Source: Opitutaceae bacterium
GTDB taxonomy: Bacteria; Verrucomicrobiota; Verrucomicrobiia; Opitutales; Opitutaceae
Assembly (NCBI GenBank): GCA_015075305.1
Contig: JABTUS010000001.1
Location: 62,001-126,000, forward strand
Length of the DNA stretch: 64,000 bases
Direction of reading: 5' to 3'
A program made the translations under genes and the position numbers. Below the pieces are notes generated by a model that had not been told where the DNA came from, ran no database searches, and saw nothing but the letters and a program-made list of their open reading frames with translations. This document shows positions 1 to 8,721 of this stretch, piece after piece. Numbering within the stretch: the stretch's first letter is position 1; the number at the start of each line of letters is the position of its first letter.

Positions 1-2
1 AT

Positions 3-755
3 TCGGCAAGCTACTATCTCCCCATGAAGCCGGTGGACAACAACGTGCTTCTGACCGAGGCCCAGTTCACCTCGCTTTTCCAGAAAAAGACCATCGACCG
101 CTACATGTCGGGCGCACAACCCCTGGTTCGCGGTTATCAACTGATTCGCGGCAACCGTTTCTTCGTCAGGATTGACTCCGACAATCTGACCGCATTTCGA
201 CGTGAAAACGCCGCGGATCCCATCGTCGCGCTTCTGACGACCCCCTACTGGTTTCGAGTGCATGTCTACTATGACATCGTGACCAGTCAGGACATTGTCG
301 TCCTGACCCACGGGCAGGCGCAGCCCACTGACATCCCCGTCGTGCGCCTTCACTCGGAGTCACTCTTCAACCGATTCCCCCTTCGCTCGGTGGACAACCG
401 CGACAAGTTCAAGGCCTCGGTCAAGCACATCGTCACCTACGGCGTCGGAGCCATTCAACTCATCCACAACGACGGACGCGGAGCCGGGTTTGGCGCACAT
501 GCGACAGATCTCATGATGACTGAGACCGCTGAGGTGGCTTCCAGCGATGAGGCGTACCGCAAGAGTGGAGTCGACTACGACAGCCGCGACTATGATGCCG
601 CGCTTCGCCTGCTGCGGCACCATATTCCGAACGAGAAGATCCAGATGGTCATGAATTCGCCTGGCAGTCTTGTGAAGAAACCCGAGTATGCCATGGCTCT
701 CAATGCCCACAGGATCGACGTTGAGAAATGGATATTCCTCGACGATCAGGCCTGA
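3..755 (+). CDS. GTP cyclohydrolase II-like protein lacking zinc cysteines (5' partial)
   Basis: The reading frame is open to the left edge, so the N-terminus is probably missing; the first Met in view is at 24. The C-terminal half aligns by eye with RibA: FRVHVYYD, then RLHSES where RibA has RVHSEC, then a GVGAIQLIHNDGRGAGFG segment matching the EGRG..L..QEGR region, and a C-terminal tail matching the guanine-binding end. RibA converts GTP to the first riboflavin intermediate using a Zn held by three Cys (HSEC and LRCDC). Here all three are absent (HSES; PLRSVDN), so classical RibA chemistry is doubtful. The following SIS gene is 17 bases away and likely co-transcribed. Function unknown; it could be a repurposed nucleotide or pterin enzyme. 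Confidence 0.75.
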   Translation, partial: SASYYLPMKPVDNNVLLTEAQFTSLFQKKTIDRYMSGAQPLVRGYQLIRGNRFFVRIDSDNLTAFRRENAADPIVALLTTPYWFRVHVYYDIVTSQDIVVLTHGQAQPTDIPVVRLHSESLFNRFPLRSVDNRDKFKASVKHIVTYGVGAIQLIHNDGRGAGFGAHATDLMMTETAEVASSDEAYRKSGVDYDSRDYDAALRLLRHHIPNEKIQMVMNSPGSLVKKPEYAMALNAHRIDVEKWIFLDDQA

Positions 756-772
756 CCGCCTCCGGACCAGCC

Positions 773-1834
773 ATGACTGACGAGCTGGGGCACGAACTCC
801 TGCGGGAGCGCCTGGAGCGGATACCTGCAATTCTGGGGGCAATGCTCTCCAGCAGCCCGGCCTCATTGAAACCGGCGACGCTCTCCACCAGACGATTCGT
901 GATAACCGGCACGGGCAGCTCCGAAGCTCATGCGCGCTACCTCTCGATGCTTCTCAATCTCCACTGCGATCGGGCGGCGATGTATCTCCCGCTTTCCGGA
1001 TTCACCACGGCGAACGGCAGCTCATTCAAGGGGAAAACACTCGTGGTATTCTCCCAGGGCATTTCGCCCAACGCGCAGATAGCGATCAACCGGAGAAGGG
1101 ACTTCTCCCATGTCATTATTTTCACGGCAACCACGCCGGAGACGGCCGCGCTGGCCGGAAAGCGGGATCGGGCCCTCCTGCTGCAACGGGTGATCGACGA
1201 CGGCGGCGAACTCATCGAGTTCCCCCTCGCCGAGGAATACACGACGCTCATCCGTTTTGTCGGACCCATGGCCGGCTTTCTCGCGGCACTTCAGTTTGCC
1301 GCCCGCTTTCCGTGCTGCCGGTACGCGATGCCCACGCACGACGGCATACTGCCACTGCTCAATGCGAAACCCCCGGACGAACTTCTTGAGGCCATGCTGT
1401 CCCGCCCGGAGGAGTTTTCACAGGGCTTCAACCTGATCACGGCGGCTCCGATCTCCGACTTTGCACAGAACCTTGCGTGCAAGTTCATGGAGGGGCTGTA
1501 CTGGCCCTGCCCTCCCATTTCCGACTTCCTTCAGTTCGCCCACGGCCCGTTCCAGCAGATGAACGCGCATCCGAAGCCCGTCGTGATTCTGCAGGGCGAC
1601 AACCTCATGGAGGCGGAGATGGTGCAGCGAAGCGTCGCCATGCTTCGCGAAGTCGGACTCGGCGCCTACGTCATTCAGGTGAACGCGGGTGCTCTGAATT
1701 CGATTTTTGGATTCGAGGCTGCGTTGAATCGCCTGGTGTTTCCGGTCATGAAGCGCCTGCGGATCAACCAGGTGAGATGGCCGGGAAAGGGCCGCGATGA
1801 TCTGCTGTACGGCTTCTGCCCCGACCCCGCCTGA
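773..1834 (+). CDS. SIS-domain sugar isomerase-like protein
   Basis: About 353 aa with two SIS (sugar isomerase) domains, the fold of the GlmS isomerase half and of AgaS/FrlB-type deglycases. Domain 1 carries ITGTGSSEAHARY (like the GlmS GCGTS loop) and VVFSQGISPNAQ (like the SQSGET phosphate-binding loop). Domain 2 carries FAHGPFQQ and PVVILQGD, which resemble the GlmS ..KHGP.. and PVV.. segments. There is no N-terminal glutamine amidotransferase domain. An in-frame ATG at 728 would overlap the upstream gene by 28 bases; 773 was chosen because the protein from there begins with a normal SIS helix. The substrate, probably an amino-sugar or ketose phosphate, cannot be told from sequence. It converges on clpX with 9 bases between stops. 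Confidence 0.8.
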   Translation: MTDELGHELLRERLERIPAILGAMLSSSPASLKPATLSTRRFVITGTGSSEAHARYLSMLLNLHCDRAAMYLPLSGFTTANGSSFKGKTLVVFSQGISPNAQIAINRRRDFSHVIIFTATTPETAALAGKRDRALLLQRVIDDGGELIEFPLAEEYTTLIRFVGPMAGFLAALQFAARFPCCRYAMPTHDGILPLLNAKPPDELLEAMLSRPEEFSQGFNLITAAPISDFAQNLACKFMEGLYWPCPPISDFLQFAHGPFQQMNAHPKPVVILQGDNLMEAEMVQRSVAMLREVGLGAYVIQVNAGALNSIFGFEAALNRLVFPVMKRLRINQVRWPGKGRDDLLYGFCPDPA

Positions 1835-1843
1835 AGAAACCCG

Positions 1844-3139
1844 TTAGGCGGCGTCCTGCTTGGCTTCCGCCTTCGACGCACGCCGGAGTATCGGGCGGCG
1901 TCTTCCCGCGACGACGGACGCATCAATGGAAACCTCGGCAATGTCGTCCCTCTGCGGGAGATCAAACATCACTTCAAGCATCAGCGCCTCGATGATCGAA
2001 CGCAGCGCGCGCGCACCGGTCTTGAGCGCGATGGCCTTGCGGGCGATCGCCCTGACCGCGTCCGAGGTGAATCGCAGACGGACACCGTCCATGGCAAAGA
2101 GCTTCGAGTACTGCTTGACGATCGCGTTTTTGGTCTTGAGCAGAATGCGGACGAGATCCTCTTCACTCAACTGATCGAGCACGGAAACGATTGGCAGGCG
2201 ACCGATGAATTCGGGAATCATTCCGAACCGGATGAGGTCCTCGGGCGCCAGTTCGCGCATCAGGACCTCCGGTCTGAGCGTCGCGTCCAGCTGCTTGCTG
2301 ATGGAATTGAAGCCGAGGCCGCGCTGGCCGCTTCGACGCTGGACTATTGCGTCGAGGCCGACAAACGCACCACCGCAGATAAACAGGATGTTCTGCGTGT
2401 TGATCTGCACATACTCCTGGTTCGGATGCTTCCGCCCACCCTGGGGGGGGACGTTGCACACGGTGCCTTCGAGAATCTTGAGCAGCGCCTGCTGGACTCC
2501 TTCGCCGGACACGTCGCGTGTGATCGACACATTCTCGGTCTTGCGGCCGATCTTGTCGATTTCATCGATGTAAACAATTCCGCACTCGGCGCGCTTCACG
2601 TCGTAATTCGCCGATTGAAGCAGGCGCAGGACGACGTTTTCCACATCCTCACCCACATAACCCGCCTCGGTCAGAGTCGTTGCGTCGGAAATGGCAAACG
2701 GCACATCCAGAATTTTTGCGAGCGAACGAGCGAGCAGCGTCTTGCCCGAACCCGTTGGCCCCACGAGCAGAATGTTGCTCTTCTCGACCTCCACACCATC
2801 AAACTCCGGCGAAAGCGCCGTCGAGTCCTTCGGCGACTGACCGGAATCGAACATCAGGCGCTTGTAATGGTTGTAGACCGCAACCGACAGGACCTTCTTG
2901 GCGTGATCCTGACCGATGACGTAATCATCCAGTGTTCGCTTGATGTCAGATGGCTTGACCAGACGAAAGGAAGGCTTCGGCTCCGATGGAGGCTGCTTCA
3001 CTTCACGGTCTATGATCGTCTTGCAGACGCTGACACAGGAATCGCAGATATACACCCCGGGGCCGGCGATGATTTTTTTGACCTCCGCCTGCGATTTTCC
3101 GCAAAAGGAACAAAGCGTCATGCGGGATGATTTTGCCAT
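1844..3139 (-). CDS. clpX: ATP-dependent Clp protease ATP-binding subunit ClpX
   Basis: AAA+ unfoldase of 431 aa that threads tagged substrates into ClpP in the cytoplasm. The N-terminal zinc-binding domain has Cys10, Cys13, Cys32 and Cys35. Walker A is GPTGSGKT at 127-134, and Walker B is VYIDEIDK. The ClpP-docking loop appears as GLGF rather than the commoner IGF. The C-terminal Clp small domain is complete and the length is normal. It is the last gene of tig-clpP-clpX; the 172-base gap after clpP holds a small hairpin, so it may also have its own expression signals. Confidence 0.97.
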   Translation of the reverse strand: MAKSSRMTLCSFCGKSQAEVKKIIAGPGVYICDSCVSVCKTIIDREVKQPPSEPKPSFRLVKPSDIKRTLDDYVIGQDHAKKVLSVAVYNHYKRLMFDSGQSPKDSTALSPEFDGVEVEKSNILLVGPTGSGKTLLARSLAKILDVPFAISDATTLTEAGYVGEDVENVVLRLLQSANYDVKRAECGIVYIDEIDKIGRKTENVSITRDVSGEGVQQALLKILEGTVCNVPPQGGRKHPNQEYVQINTQNILFICGGAFVGLDAIVQRRSGQRGLGFNSISKQLDATLRPEVLMRELAPEDLIRFGMIPEFIGRLPIVSVLDQLSEEDLVRILLKTKNAIVKQYSKLFAMDGVRLRFTSDAVRAIARKAIALKTGARALRSIIEALMLEVMFDLPQRDDIAEVSIDASVVAGRRRPILRRASKAEAKQDAA

Positions 3140-3274
3140 GGAGTTGCGTGGTTTGACTGCTCGTTTAAGAATGCTATGAGCCGAATCGCCTGTTCATCGA
3201 CACAGCTAGCCATCAGTTGATCCGCTTGCAAACCCGAAGGCGCTGAAATCTCGGGCCGGACAATACCAGACTCA

Positions 3275-3298
3275 AATCCCGCTGATGACTACGGGATT
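3275..3298 (-). other. Hairpin in the clpP-clpX gap
   Basis: A 7-bp stem (AATCCCG / CGGGATT) with a 10-base loop lies just after the clpP stop on the minus strand. It is followed by TGAGTC, without a U-tract, so it is a weak terminator at best. It may instead be an mRNA processing or stabilising element that sets the clpP:clpX ratio. Seen directly; its role is inference. Confidence 0.3.
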
Positions 3299-3311
3299 GT
3301 GATGCCATTCG

Positions 3312-3929
3312 TCAGACCGCTGCCGCGATCTTGCTGGCATCGCGCATGGTAGCCTCCACGTGATCGACCAGACCGTAGGCCTTCGCTTCTTCAGCGGTCA
3401 TGTAATAGTCGCGATCTGAATCCTTCTCAACCTGCTCGGCAGTCTTTCCCGTGTGCCTGGCCAGCGTTTCATTGAGCGTCTTCTTCCAGCGGAGAATTTC
3501 CCGTGCGGCAATTGCGATATCAGCGGTCTGCCCGCCTGCTCCACCACTGGGTTGATGGATCATCACCCTGCTGTTCGGCAGGGCGAACCGCTTTCCCTTG
3601 GTTCCGGCTGCAAGCAGCACGGTGCTCATGCTGGCGGCCATCCCGATGCAATAGGTGACGATGTCACATTGCAGAAAATTCATCGTGTCGTAGATCGCCA
3701 TCCCACCCGTCACGATGCCACCCGGGGAATTGATGTAAATGTGGATGTCCTTCTTGGAATCCTCCATCTGCAGGAAAAGCAACTGGGCGATGACGCTGTT
3801 GGCGACACCATCGTCGATCGGAGTGCCAATGAAGATGATGCGATCCTTCAACAGGCGGCTGTAGATGTCCATCGACCGCTCGCCGCGGCCGGTGTTTTCA
3901 ATGACGTAAGGGATGTAGTAGGAGCTCAC
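3312..3929 (-). CDS. clpP: ATP-dependent Clp protease proteolytic subunit ClpP
   Basis: Self-compartmentalising serine protease of 205 aa that forms the tetradecameric chamber used by ClpX. The catalytic triad is visible: Ser100 in GMAASM, His125 in MIHQP and Asp174 in SDRD. The conserved oligomerisation and handle region follows. The start is a GTG; the N-terminal [16 protein letters not shown] is family-typical, so no later start was chosen. It lies 20 bases after tig and 172 bases before clpX, the classic tig-clpP-clpX order. Confidence 0.97.
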   Translation of the reverse strand: MSSYYIPYVIENTGRGERSMDIYSRLLKDRIIFIGTPIDDGVANSVIAQLLFLQMEDSKKDIHIYINSPGGIVTGGMAIYDTMNFLQCDIVTYCIGMAASMSTVLLAAGTKGKRFALPNSRVMIHQPSGGAGGQTADIAIAAREILRWKKTLNETLARHTGKTAEQVEKDSDRDYYMTAEEAKAYGLVDHVEATMRDASKIAAAV

Positions 3930-3949
3930 AAGGAGTCGTGCAATGGACG

Positions 3950-5263
3950 TTAGGTCTTCGTCACCACCCTAGCCTTGGATACAAGGAATTCAACCGCCTT
4001 GTCGAAAATGATGTCCTGATGGATGGAGCGCAGTTGATCGCGATTGCCGTATAGCTGCTTCAGGAGCTTGTCAGGGGCGATATGGGATCGCTGCGACTCC
4101 TGAATGATGTATTGATTGATGTCGTTCTCCGAGACCTTGATCTCCTCCTTTTCAGCAATCTTGGAAAGGATCAACTGGCTCCTGACGCGCGAGGTCGCTG
4201 AACGCCGCGCACTCTCGTAGAGCTCCTTCTTGTCCTTTTCGAACTGCTCCTGAGCGACTCCACGGCGCATGTTCTCCTCGATGAAACGGCGCAGGACATT
4301 CTGCGTTTCGGCGTCAACCAAGGAGGAAGGAACCTCAAAGTCGGTCTTTTGAAGCAACGCGTCGATCACCTGGCGCCTTTGCTCCGTCTTGTTCTGAAAT
4401 TCCTTCTGCATCGTGAGGTTTCCACGGATGCCCGACTTCAATGCATCCAGATTCTCAGCCTGATGCGTCTTGAGAAATTCATCATCGATCTCGGGAAGCA
4501 CCCGTTCGCGCACCTCCAGGATCTCCACTGCATAAACCGCTGCCTTGCCGGCAAGGGCGGGAGCTGCGGAGAACTCCGGAGTGAATTGGATCGAGAGATC
4601 CTTCTTGTCGCCCGCGCGCATTCCGGCCAGTTGTCTGCCAAGTCCTGGAATCAATCCCTCCTGTTCGCCTTCGACTTCCTCCCAGGTTTGCGGGACCTTT
4701 CCGTAAATCTGCTTCTCCGGCACAAGTTCAAGGATGGCCTTGCCGTCGACAGTTCCATCATAGGCAAGTTTCACGTAATCTCCCTTCCGGGATGGGCGGT
4801 CCGCCACCTTGAAATCGGCGCGTTCGCTGCGAAGATGTTCAATGACCTGGTCGACCTCCGCATCCGACACCTCGGTGCCGCCCACTTCTGTGGTCAGCTC
4901 GGAATAGTCGGGCAGCGAAAACTCCGGGCGCACGTCAACCGAGAAGGTCACCTCTGCCGGCTTGCCGTTTTCGATGTCACCCGGCTTCGCGTTGACCAGA
5001 TTCAGGATGTCAAGTTTGCTCTGGGCCAGCCCCTCCCGATACGCGTCCGCGAGGACCTTTTGCTTGAATTCCCCCTCGATGTCCTTCTCAAAACGCTTGG
5101 CAATCACGGCGATGGGCGCCTTGCCAGGGCGAAAGCCAGGGATCTTCGCAGCACGAGAAAATTCGGCGACAACGGCCGCGTATTTGGACGAGACCTCGCC
5201 GGCATCAAGCGTTACAACAAGGTTCTTGCGAGTAATTGACTGATCTTGGACTGCGGTGTTCAC
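3950..5263 (-). CDS. tig: Trigger factor
   Basis: Ribosome-bound chaperone of 437 aa. The N-terminal domain has the ribosome L23-binding signature GFRPGKAP at 43-50. An FKBP-type peptidyl-prolyl isomerase domain follows at roughly 155-245 ([16 protein letters not shown] onward), then the long helical C-terminal arms. Length is normal. Translation begins at a GTG. The gene leads the tig-clpP-clpX operon and is divergent from tsaB, with a 69-base shared upstream region that must hold both promoters. Confidence 0.96.
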   Translation of the reverse strand: MNTAVQDQSITRKNLVVTLDAGEVSSKYAAVVAEFSRAAKIPGFRPGKAPIAVIAKRFEKDIEGEFKQKVLADAYREGLAQSKLDILNLVNAKPGDIENGKPAEVTFSVDVRPEFSLPDYSELTTEVGGTEVSDAEVDQVIEHLRSERADFKVADRPSRKGDYVKLAYDGTVDGKAILELVPEKQIYGKVPQTWEEVEGEQEGLIPGLGRQLAGMRAGDKKDLSIQFTPEFSAAPALAGKAAVYAVEILEVRERVLPEIDDEFLKTHQAENLDALKSGIRGNLTMQKEFQNKTEQRRQVIDALLQKTDFEVPSSLVDAETQNVLRRFIEENMRRGVAQEQFEKDKKELYESARRSATSRVRSQLILSKIAEKEEIKVSENDINQYIIQESQRSHIAPDKLLKQLYGNRDQLRSIHQDIIFDKAVEFLVSKARVVTKT

Positions 5264-5320
5264 AGGGAAGAGCGTGCGTGAAAGGTTTGTTTGAAGAATC
5301 GTTGACGCTGCAAAGCCAAT

Positions 5321-5326
5321 GAAGGG
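5321..5326 (+). promoter_or_regulatory. Ribosome binding site favouring the early tsaB start
   Basis: GAAGGG lies 6 bases before the ATG at 5333. Of the three candidate Met codons (5333, 5360, 5393) only this one has a purine-rich site at good spacing. Confidence 0.4.
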
Positions 5327-5332
5327 CGGTCA

Positions 5333-6046
5333 ATGCCGTATTCTGAACGCTTGCACGGGATGCAGGCCGGCGGTTTGGTCGCGTTCTGTCGAATGCATAC
5401 GCTGAAAAACCTCCGGCTTCTCCACGGTGCCATCCTTGTGCTGGATGCTGCGTCGATGGAGGTTCAAGTCGGACTTCTGCGCGCGAATGGACGGGACTCA
5501 TGGTCTCGGATGCAGGCAGACGCCGGCCAGGGGATTTTTGCCTGCATGGAGCAACTGGGAAACCCATTGAAGGTGGTTGATGCGTTCATCTATTGCGAAG
5601 GTCCCGGATCAATCCTGGGAATCCGAACGGCTGCCGCGGCCATTCGCACCTGGCAGGCGATCCGACAGCGGCCCGCCTACCACTATCGAAGCCTCGATCT
5701 CGTCGCGCATGCGCTGGCGCCAAATCGAAGGAGCGTGCGGGTGATCGCCGATGCTCGTCGGGAATCCTGGCACGTTGTCGAAATCGGCGCCGCTGGCACC
5801 GTCATGCCGATCGCCCGCATTCCCCATTCCCATCAATCGACGGGAGACTCCGTCACACCGGAGCACTTCAGGACATGGGCAAAGCTTCCGCCTGGCACGC
5901 AAGTCGTCGACTATGATCTTCCACGGCTGCTGGCCGCCACGATGACAGTCCCGCTTCTCATGGAATCATCGGCACCAGACGCATTCTCTCATGAGCAGCC
6001 GCGGTATGCAACCTGGTCGCCGGCGATTCACCGCGCACCGTCATGA
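5333..6046 (+). CDS. tsaB: tRNA t6A37 biosynthesis protein TsaB
   Basis: TsaB (YeaZ) family, 237 aa. It is the ASKHA-fold partner of TsaD in the complex that makes N6-threonylcarbamoyl-A37 on ANN-decoding tRNAs. The ILVLDAASMEVQVGLL strand and the EGPGSILGIRTA motif correspond to the E. coli ILAIDTAT and GPGSFTGVR segments. About 30 residues precede the domain, so the true start may be the Met at 5393, although the best ribosome binding site is before 5333. The sequence is rather divergent after residue 130. It ends in an ATGA overlap with alr, implying translational coupling. Confidence 0.85.
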   Translation: MPYSERLHGMQAGGLVAFCRMHTLKNLRLLHGAILVLDAASMEVQVGLLRANGRDSWSRMQADAGQGIFACMEQLGNPLKVVDAFIYCEGPGSILGIRTAAAAIRTWQAIRQRPAYHYRSLDLVAHALAPNRRSVRVIADARRESWHVVEIGAAGTVMPIARIPHSHQSTGDSVTPEHFRTWAKLPPGTQVVDYDLPRLLAATMTVPLLMESSAPDAFSHEQPRYATWSPAIHRAPS

Positions 6047-7197
6047 ATCAGCCTGGTGCATCCCGCCTGCCGCTGCGCTGCTGGGCCGAGATCGATCTCG
6101 CGGCACTTGAGGGAAACCTCCACGCGATCCGGGCATCGCTCCCGGCGCACATGCGCTATGTCGCCGTGGTGAAGGCCGACGCCTACGGCCATGGCCTGCA
6201 CCATGCCGCAGCCCGGCTCATGCACGCCGGTACCGATCTTTTCGCTGTTGCCACATTGACCGAGGCGATGTCACTGCGCGAACTGGGCTCGGGCTGGCCG
6301 ATCCTGCTGCTGAGCCCGTTGATTTCCGAGGAGGATCGTTATGTGGCCGAGTTCGGGCTCACCGCCACGGTGTCAAGTTCCGACGAAGTCAGAAGACTGG
6401 CCGCGGCGGGCAGAAGAACCGGGCGTCCGGTCGAAGTGCATCTCAAGATTGACACAGGCACCGGACGCCTCGGCGTCTGGCATCCGGACGCTCCCGCCCT
6501 CTACGACGAAATCATGGCAACTCCGGATGTGCGGCTGGCCGGTGTGTTCACTCACTTCGCCGCTTCGGACGACGACCCGGTCTTCACCTCCGAACAACGC
6601 CGGCGTCTGGTGGCGGCGCTCGGGCGCTGCAAGGGGCTCAATCCCGCCTCGCTCTTCATCCATGCAGACAATAGTGCCGGACTCGAAAGCATCGAGACGG
6701 CAGGACCTTTCAACGCCGTGCGCATCGGCTTGCTCCAATTTGGCATTCTCCCCTGTGCAGGTTCACTGCTTTCCTCCGTCCGCGCGGAACCAGTCTTCAG
6801 TTTCAAGACAAAAGTCGGCCTGGTAAAGCGACTTCCCGCTGGCACAAGCATCAGCTACGGCCGCACCTGCACGCTGGAGCGCGATTCCAAGGTTGCGATA
6901 GTCTGTGCGGGATATGCCGACGGTCTTTCACGCTCCGCAAGCAACCGTGGCCGCGTCCTGATCCGCGGCATGCGCTGCCGCATCCTGGGACGCGTCACGA
7001 TGGATCAAACCGTGGTGGACGTGACGGATGTTTCCGGGGTCATTGCCGGTGATGAGGCTGTTCTCGTCGGCCGGCAGCTGAACGAGGAGATCACGCTCGG
7101 GGAGTTCAGCAAGTGGGCAGACACAATTCCCTGGGAAACGCTGACCTCGATCACCAAGCGGGTTCCGCGGGTGTACTTGACTCCACTCGGGCTGTGA
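6043..7197 (+). CDS. alr: Alanine racemase
   Basis: PLP enzyme of 384 aa that interconverts L- and D-alanine for peptidoglycan. The PLP Lys is K44 in VVKADAYGHG, and the second catalytic base is Tyr272 in SISYGRTC. The barrel segments THFAASDD and HADNSAG and the C-terminal AGYADGLSR and GRVTMDQTVVDV motifs are all present. Length is typical. Its ATG overlaps the tsaB stop (ATGA), so the two form one transcript. It converges on ugd with 49 bases between stops and no clear terminator. Confidence 0.97.
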   Translation: MNQPGASRLPLRCWAEIDLAALEGNLHAIRASLPAHMRYVAVVKADAYGHGLHHAAARLMHAGTDLFAVATLTEAMSLRELGSGWPILLLSPLISEEDRYVAEFGLTATVSSSDEVRRLAAAGRRTGRPVEVHLKIDTGTGRLGVWHPDAPALYDEIMATPDVRLAGVFTHFAASDDDPVFTSEQRRRLVAALGRCKGLNPASLFIHADNSAGLESIETAGPFNAVRIGLLQFGILPCAGSLLSSVRAEPVFSFKTKVGLVKRLPAGTSISYGRTCTLERDSKVAIVCAGYADGLSRSASNRGRVLIRGMRCRILGRVTMDQTVVDVTDVSGVIAGDEAVLVGRQLNEEITLGEFSKWADTIPWETLTSITKRVPRVYLTPLGL

Positions 7198-7246
7198 ATC
7201 GAGCAGGCAGGCCGTGGCGCGGTTGCGTTGCAGGATGAATCCCTGA

Positions 7247-8605
7247 TCACTTGCCGATGGCGAACACGCGGAATCCGAGAGCCCTCAGTTCCGAGTGGGG
7301 CAGAATATTCCGTCCGTCAAAGACAAAGGCGGGTTTCTGCATCGATTCGAAAATCCGGCGGAAATCCAGCGCCTTGAATTCATCCCACTCCGTCACCACC
7401 ACAAGCGCATGCGCCTTGTCGGCGGCATCATGCGCCGAGTTCGCGACATGAAGCCTTTCACTGCCTCCGTTGGATCCCAGTGACTCCCTGCGAATTTCCT
7501 CCGGAGTCACCTTCGGGTCATAGACCGCCACGAAAGCCTGCTCTGCAAGAAGGTCCTTCACAACGCTGATCGCCGCGGATTCACGGGTGTCGTTCGTGTC
7601 CTTCTTAAAGGCGAAGCCCAGAACGGCGATTTTCTTGTCGGCCACGGAATTGAACAGTGTGCGGACAATCTTCAATGCAAAGCGGCGTTTCTGCCAGTCG
7701 TTCATGCGCACGACATGCTCCCAGTATGAGGCAACTTCCGGCAGTCCGAAGTGCTCGGACAAATAAACCAGATTCAGGATGTCCTTCTGGAAGCAGGAGC
7801 CGCCAAATCCAACGCTCGCCTTCAGAAACTTCGGGCCAATGCGCGAATCCCTGCCTATCGCGTTCGCGACCTCATCGACATCCGCCCCCGTCGCCTCGCA
7901 AAGCGCCGAGATGGAGTTGATCGACGAAATGCGCTGGGCAAGAAACGCATTGGCCACGAGCTTCGAAAGTTCCGACGACCAAAGATTGGTCGTGATGATT
8001 CGCTCCCGCGGCACCCACCTTGCGTAGACATCCACGAGCGCCTGTACCGCACGACTCCCTTCGGTTGTCTTTTCCCCTCCAATCAGAACCCGGTCCGGTG
8101 ACATCAGATCCGCAATGGCGGTGCCTTCCGCAAGAAACTCGGGGTTCGACAGGACCTGATGGACCAGCCCGCGACCGCTTGCAGCCAGGATGTCCTTGAT
8201 CGTTTCAGCCGTCTTGACGGGTATCGTTGACTTTTCGACGATGATCTTCGGTGAATCCGCCGCCTCGGCAATTGTCCGCGCAACCGACTCGATGTAACGA
8301 AGATCCGCCGCCCGTCCGGCTCCCGCTCCATAGGTCTTGGTTGGCGTATTGACCGCCACAAAGATCAAATCGGCTGCCTTGATGCTCCCGATGACATCCG
8401 TCGAAAAGAACAGATTGCGCCCCCGGCACTGGCGGACGACATCATCCAGCCCCGGCTCATAGACGGGCAGAACGTCAGACTTCCACGCGGCGATGCGCGC
8501 GGCGTTCATGTCGACCACGGTGACAGAAATGTCCGGGGCCTTCATTGCAATCATCGCCATCGTTGGCCCACCAACGTAGCCGGCACCTATGCAGCAGATT
8601 TTCAT
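7247..8605 (-). CDS. ugd: UDP-glucose 6-dehydrogenase, animal-type
   Basis: NAD-dependent oxidation of UDP-glucose to UDP-glucuronate for capsule, LPS or exopolysaccharide sugars. The protein is 452 aa with a Rossmann GAGYVG at 7-12, VNTPTKTYG at 86-93, [21 protein letters not shown], and the catalytic Cys271 in [10 protein letters not shown]. Many long stretches match the vertebrate UGDH as I remember it ([23 protein letters not shown]-like, [23 protein letters not shown]-like), whereas the usual bacterial Ugd/TuaD is shorter and less similar. It is a single gene running toward alr, with no sugar-nucleotide neighbours. Confidence 0.95.
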   Translation of the reverse strand: MKICCIGAGYVGGPTMAMIAMKAPDISVTVVDMNAARIAAWKSDVLPVYEPGLDDVVRQCRGRNLFFSTDVIGSIKAADLIFVAVNTPTKTYGAGAGRAADLRYIESVARTIAEAADSPKIIVEKSTIPVKTAETIKDILAASGRGLVHQVLSNPEFLAEGTAIADLMSPDRVLIGGEKTTEGSRAVQALVDVYARWVPRERIITTNLWSSELSKLVANAFLAQRISSINSISALCEATGADVDEVANAIGRDSRIGPKFLKASVGFGGSCFQKDILNLVYLSEHFGLPEVASYWEHVVRMNDWQKRRFALKIVRTLFNSVADKKIAVLGFAFKKDTNDTRESAAISVVKDLLAEQAFVAVYDPKVTPEEIRRESLGSNGGSERLHVANSAHDAADKAHALVVVTEWDEFKALDFRRIFESMQKPAFVFDGRNILPHSELRALGFRVFAIGK

Positions 8606-8670
8606 CGGTTCTTGTCAGTCGTTTGAGCGCAATACGTCACCGCAAGTCAATCGGCACATCCGGCGGCTCA

Positions 8671-8702
8671 ATAAAAAGGGCGGACTTCAAGGAAGTCCGC
8701 CT
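8671..8702 (-). terminator. Rho-independent terminator after ftsH
   Basis: Perfect 9-bp GC-rich stem (GGCGGACTT 8679-8687 with AAGTCCGCC 8693-8701), 5-base loop, followed on the minus strand by CTTTTTATT. It lies just after the ftsH stop and closes the GT9-serS-tilS-ftsH run. Confidence 0.88.
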
Positions 8703-8721
8703 TCGGGCCGCCAACGCATGT

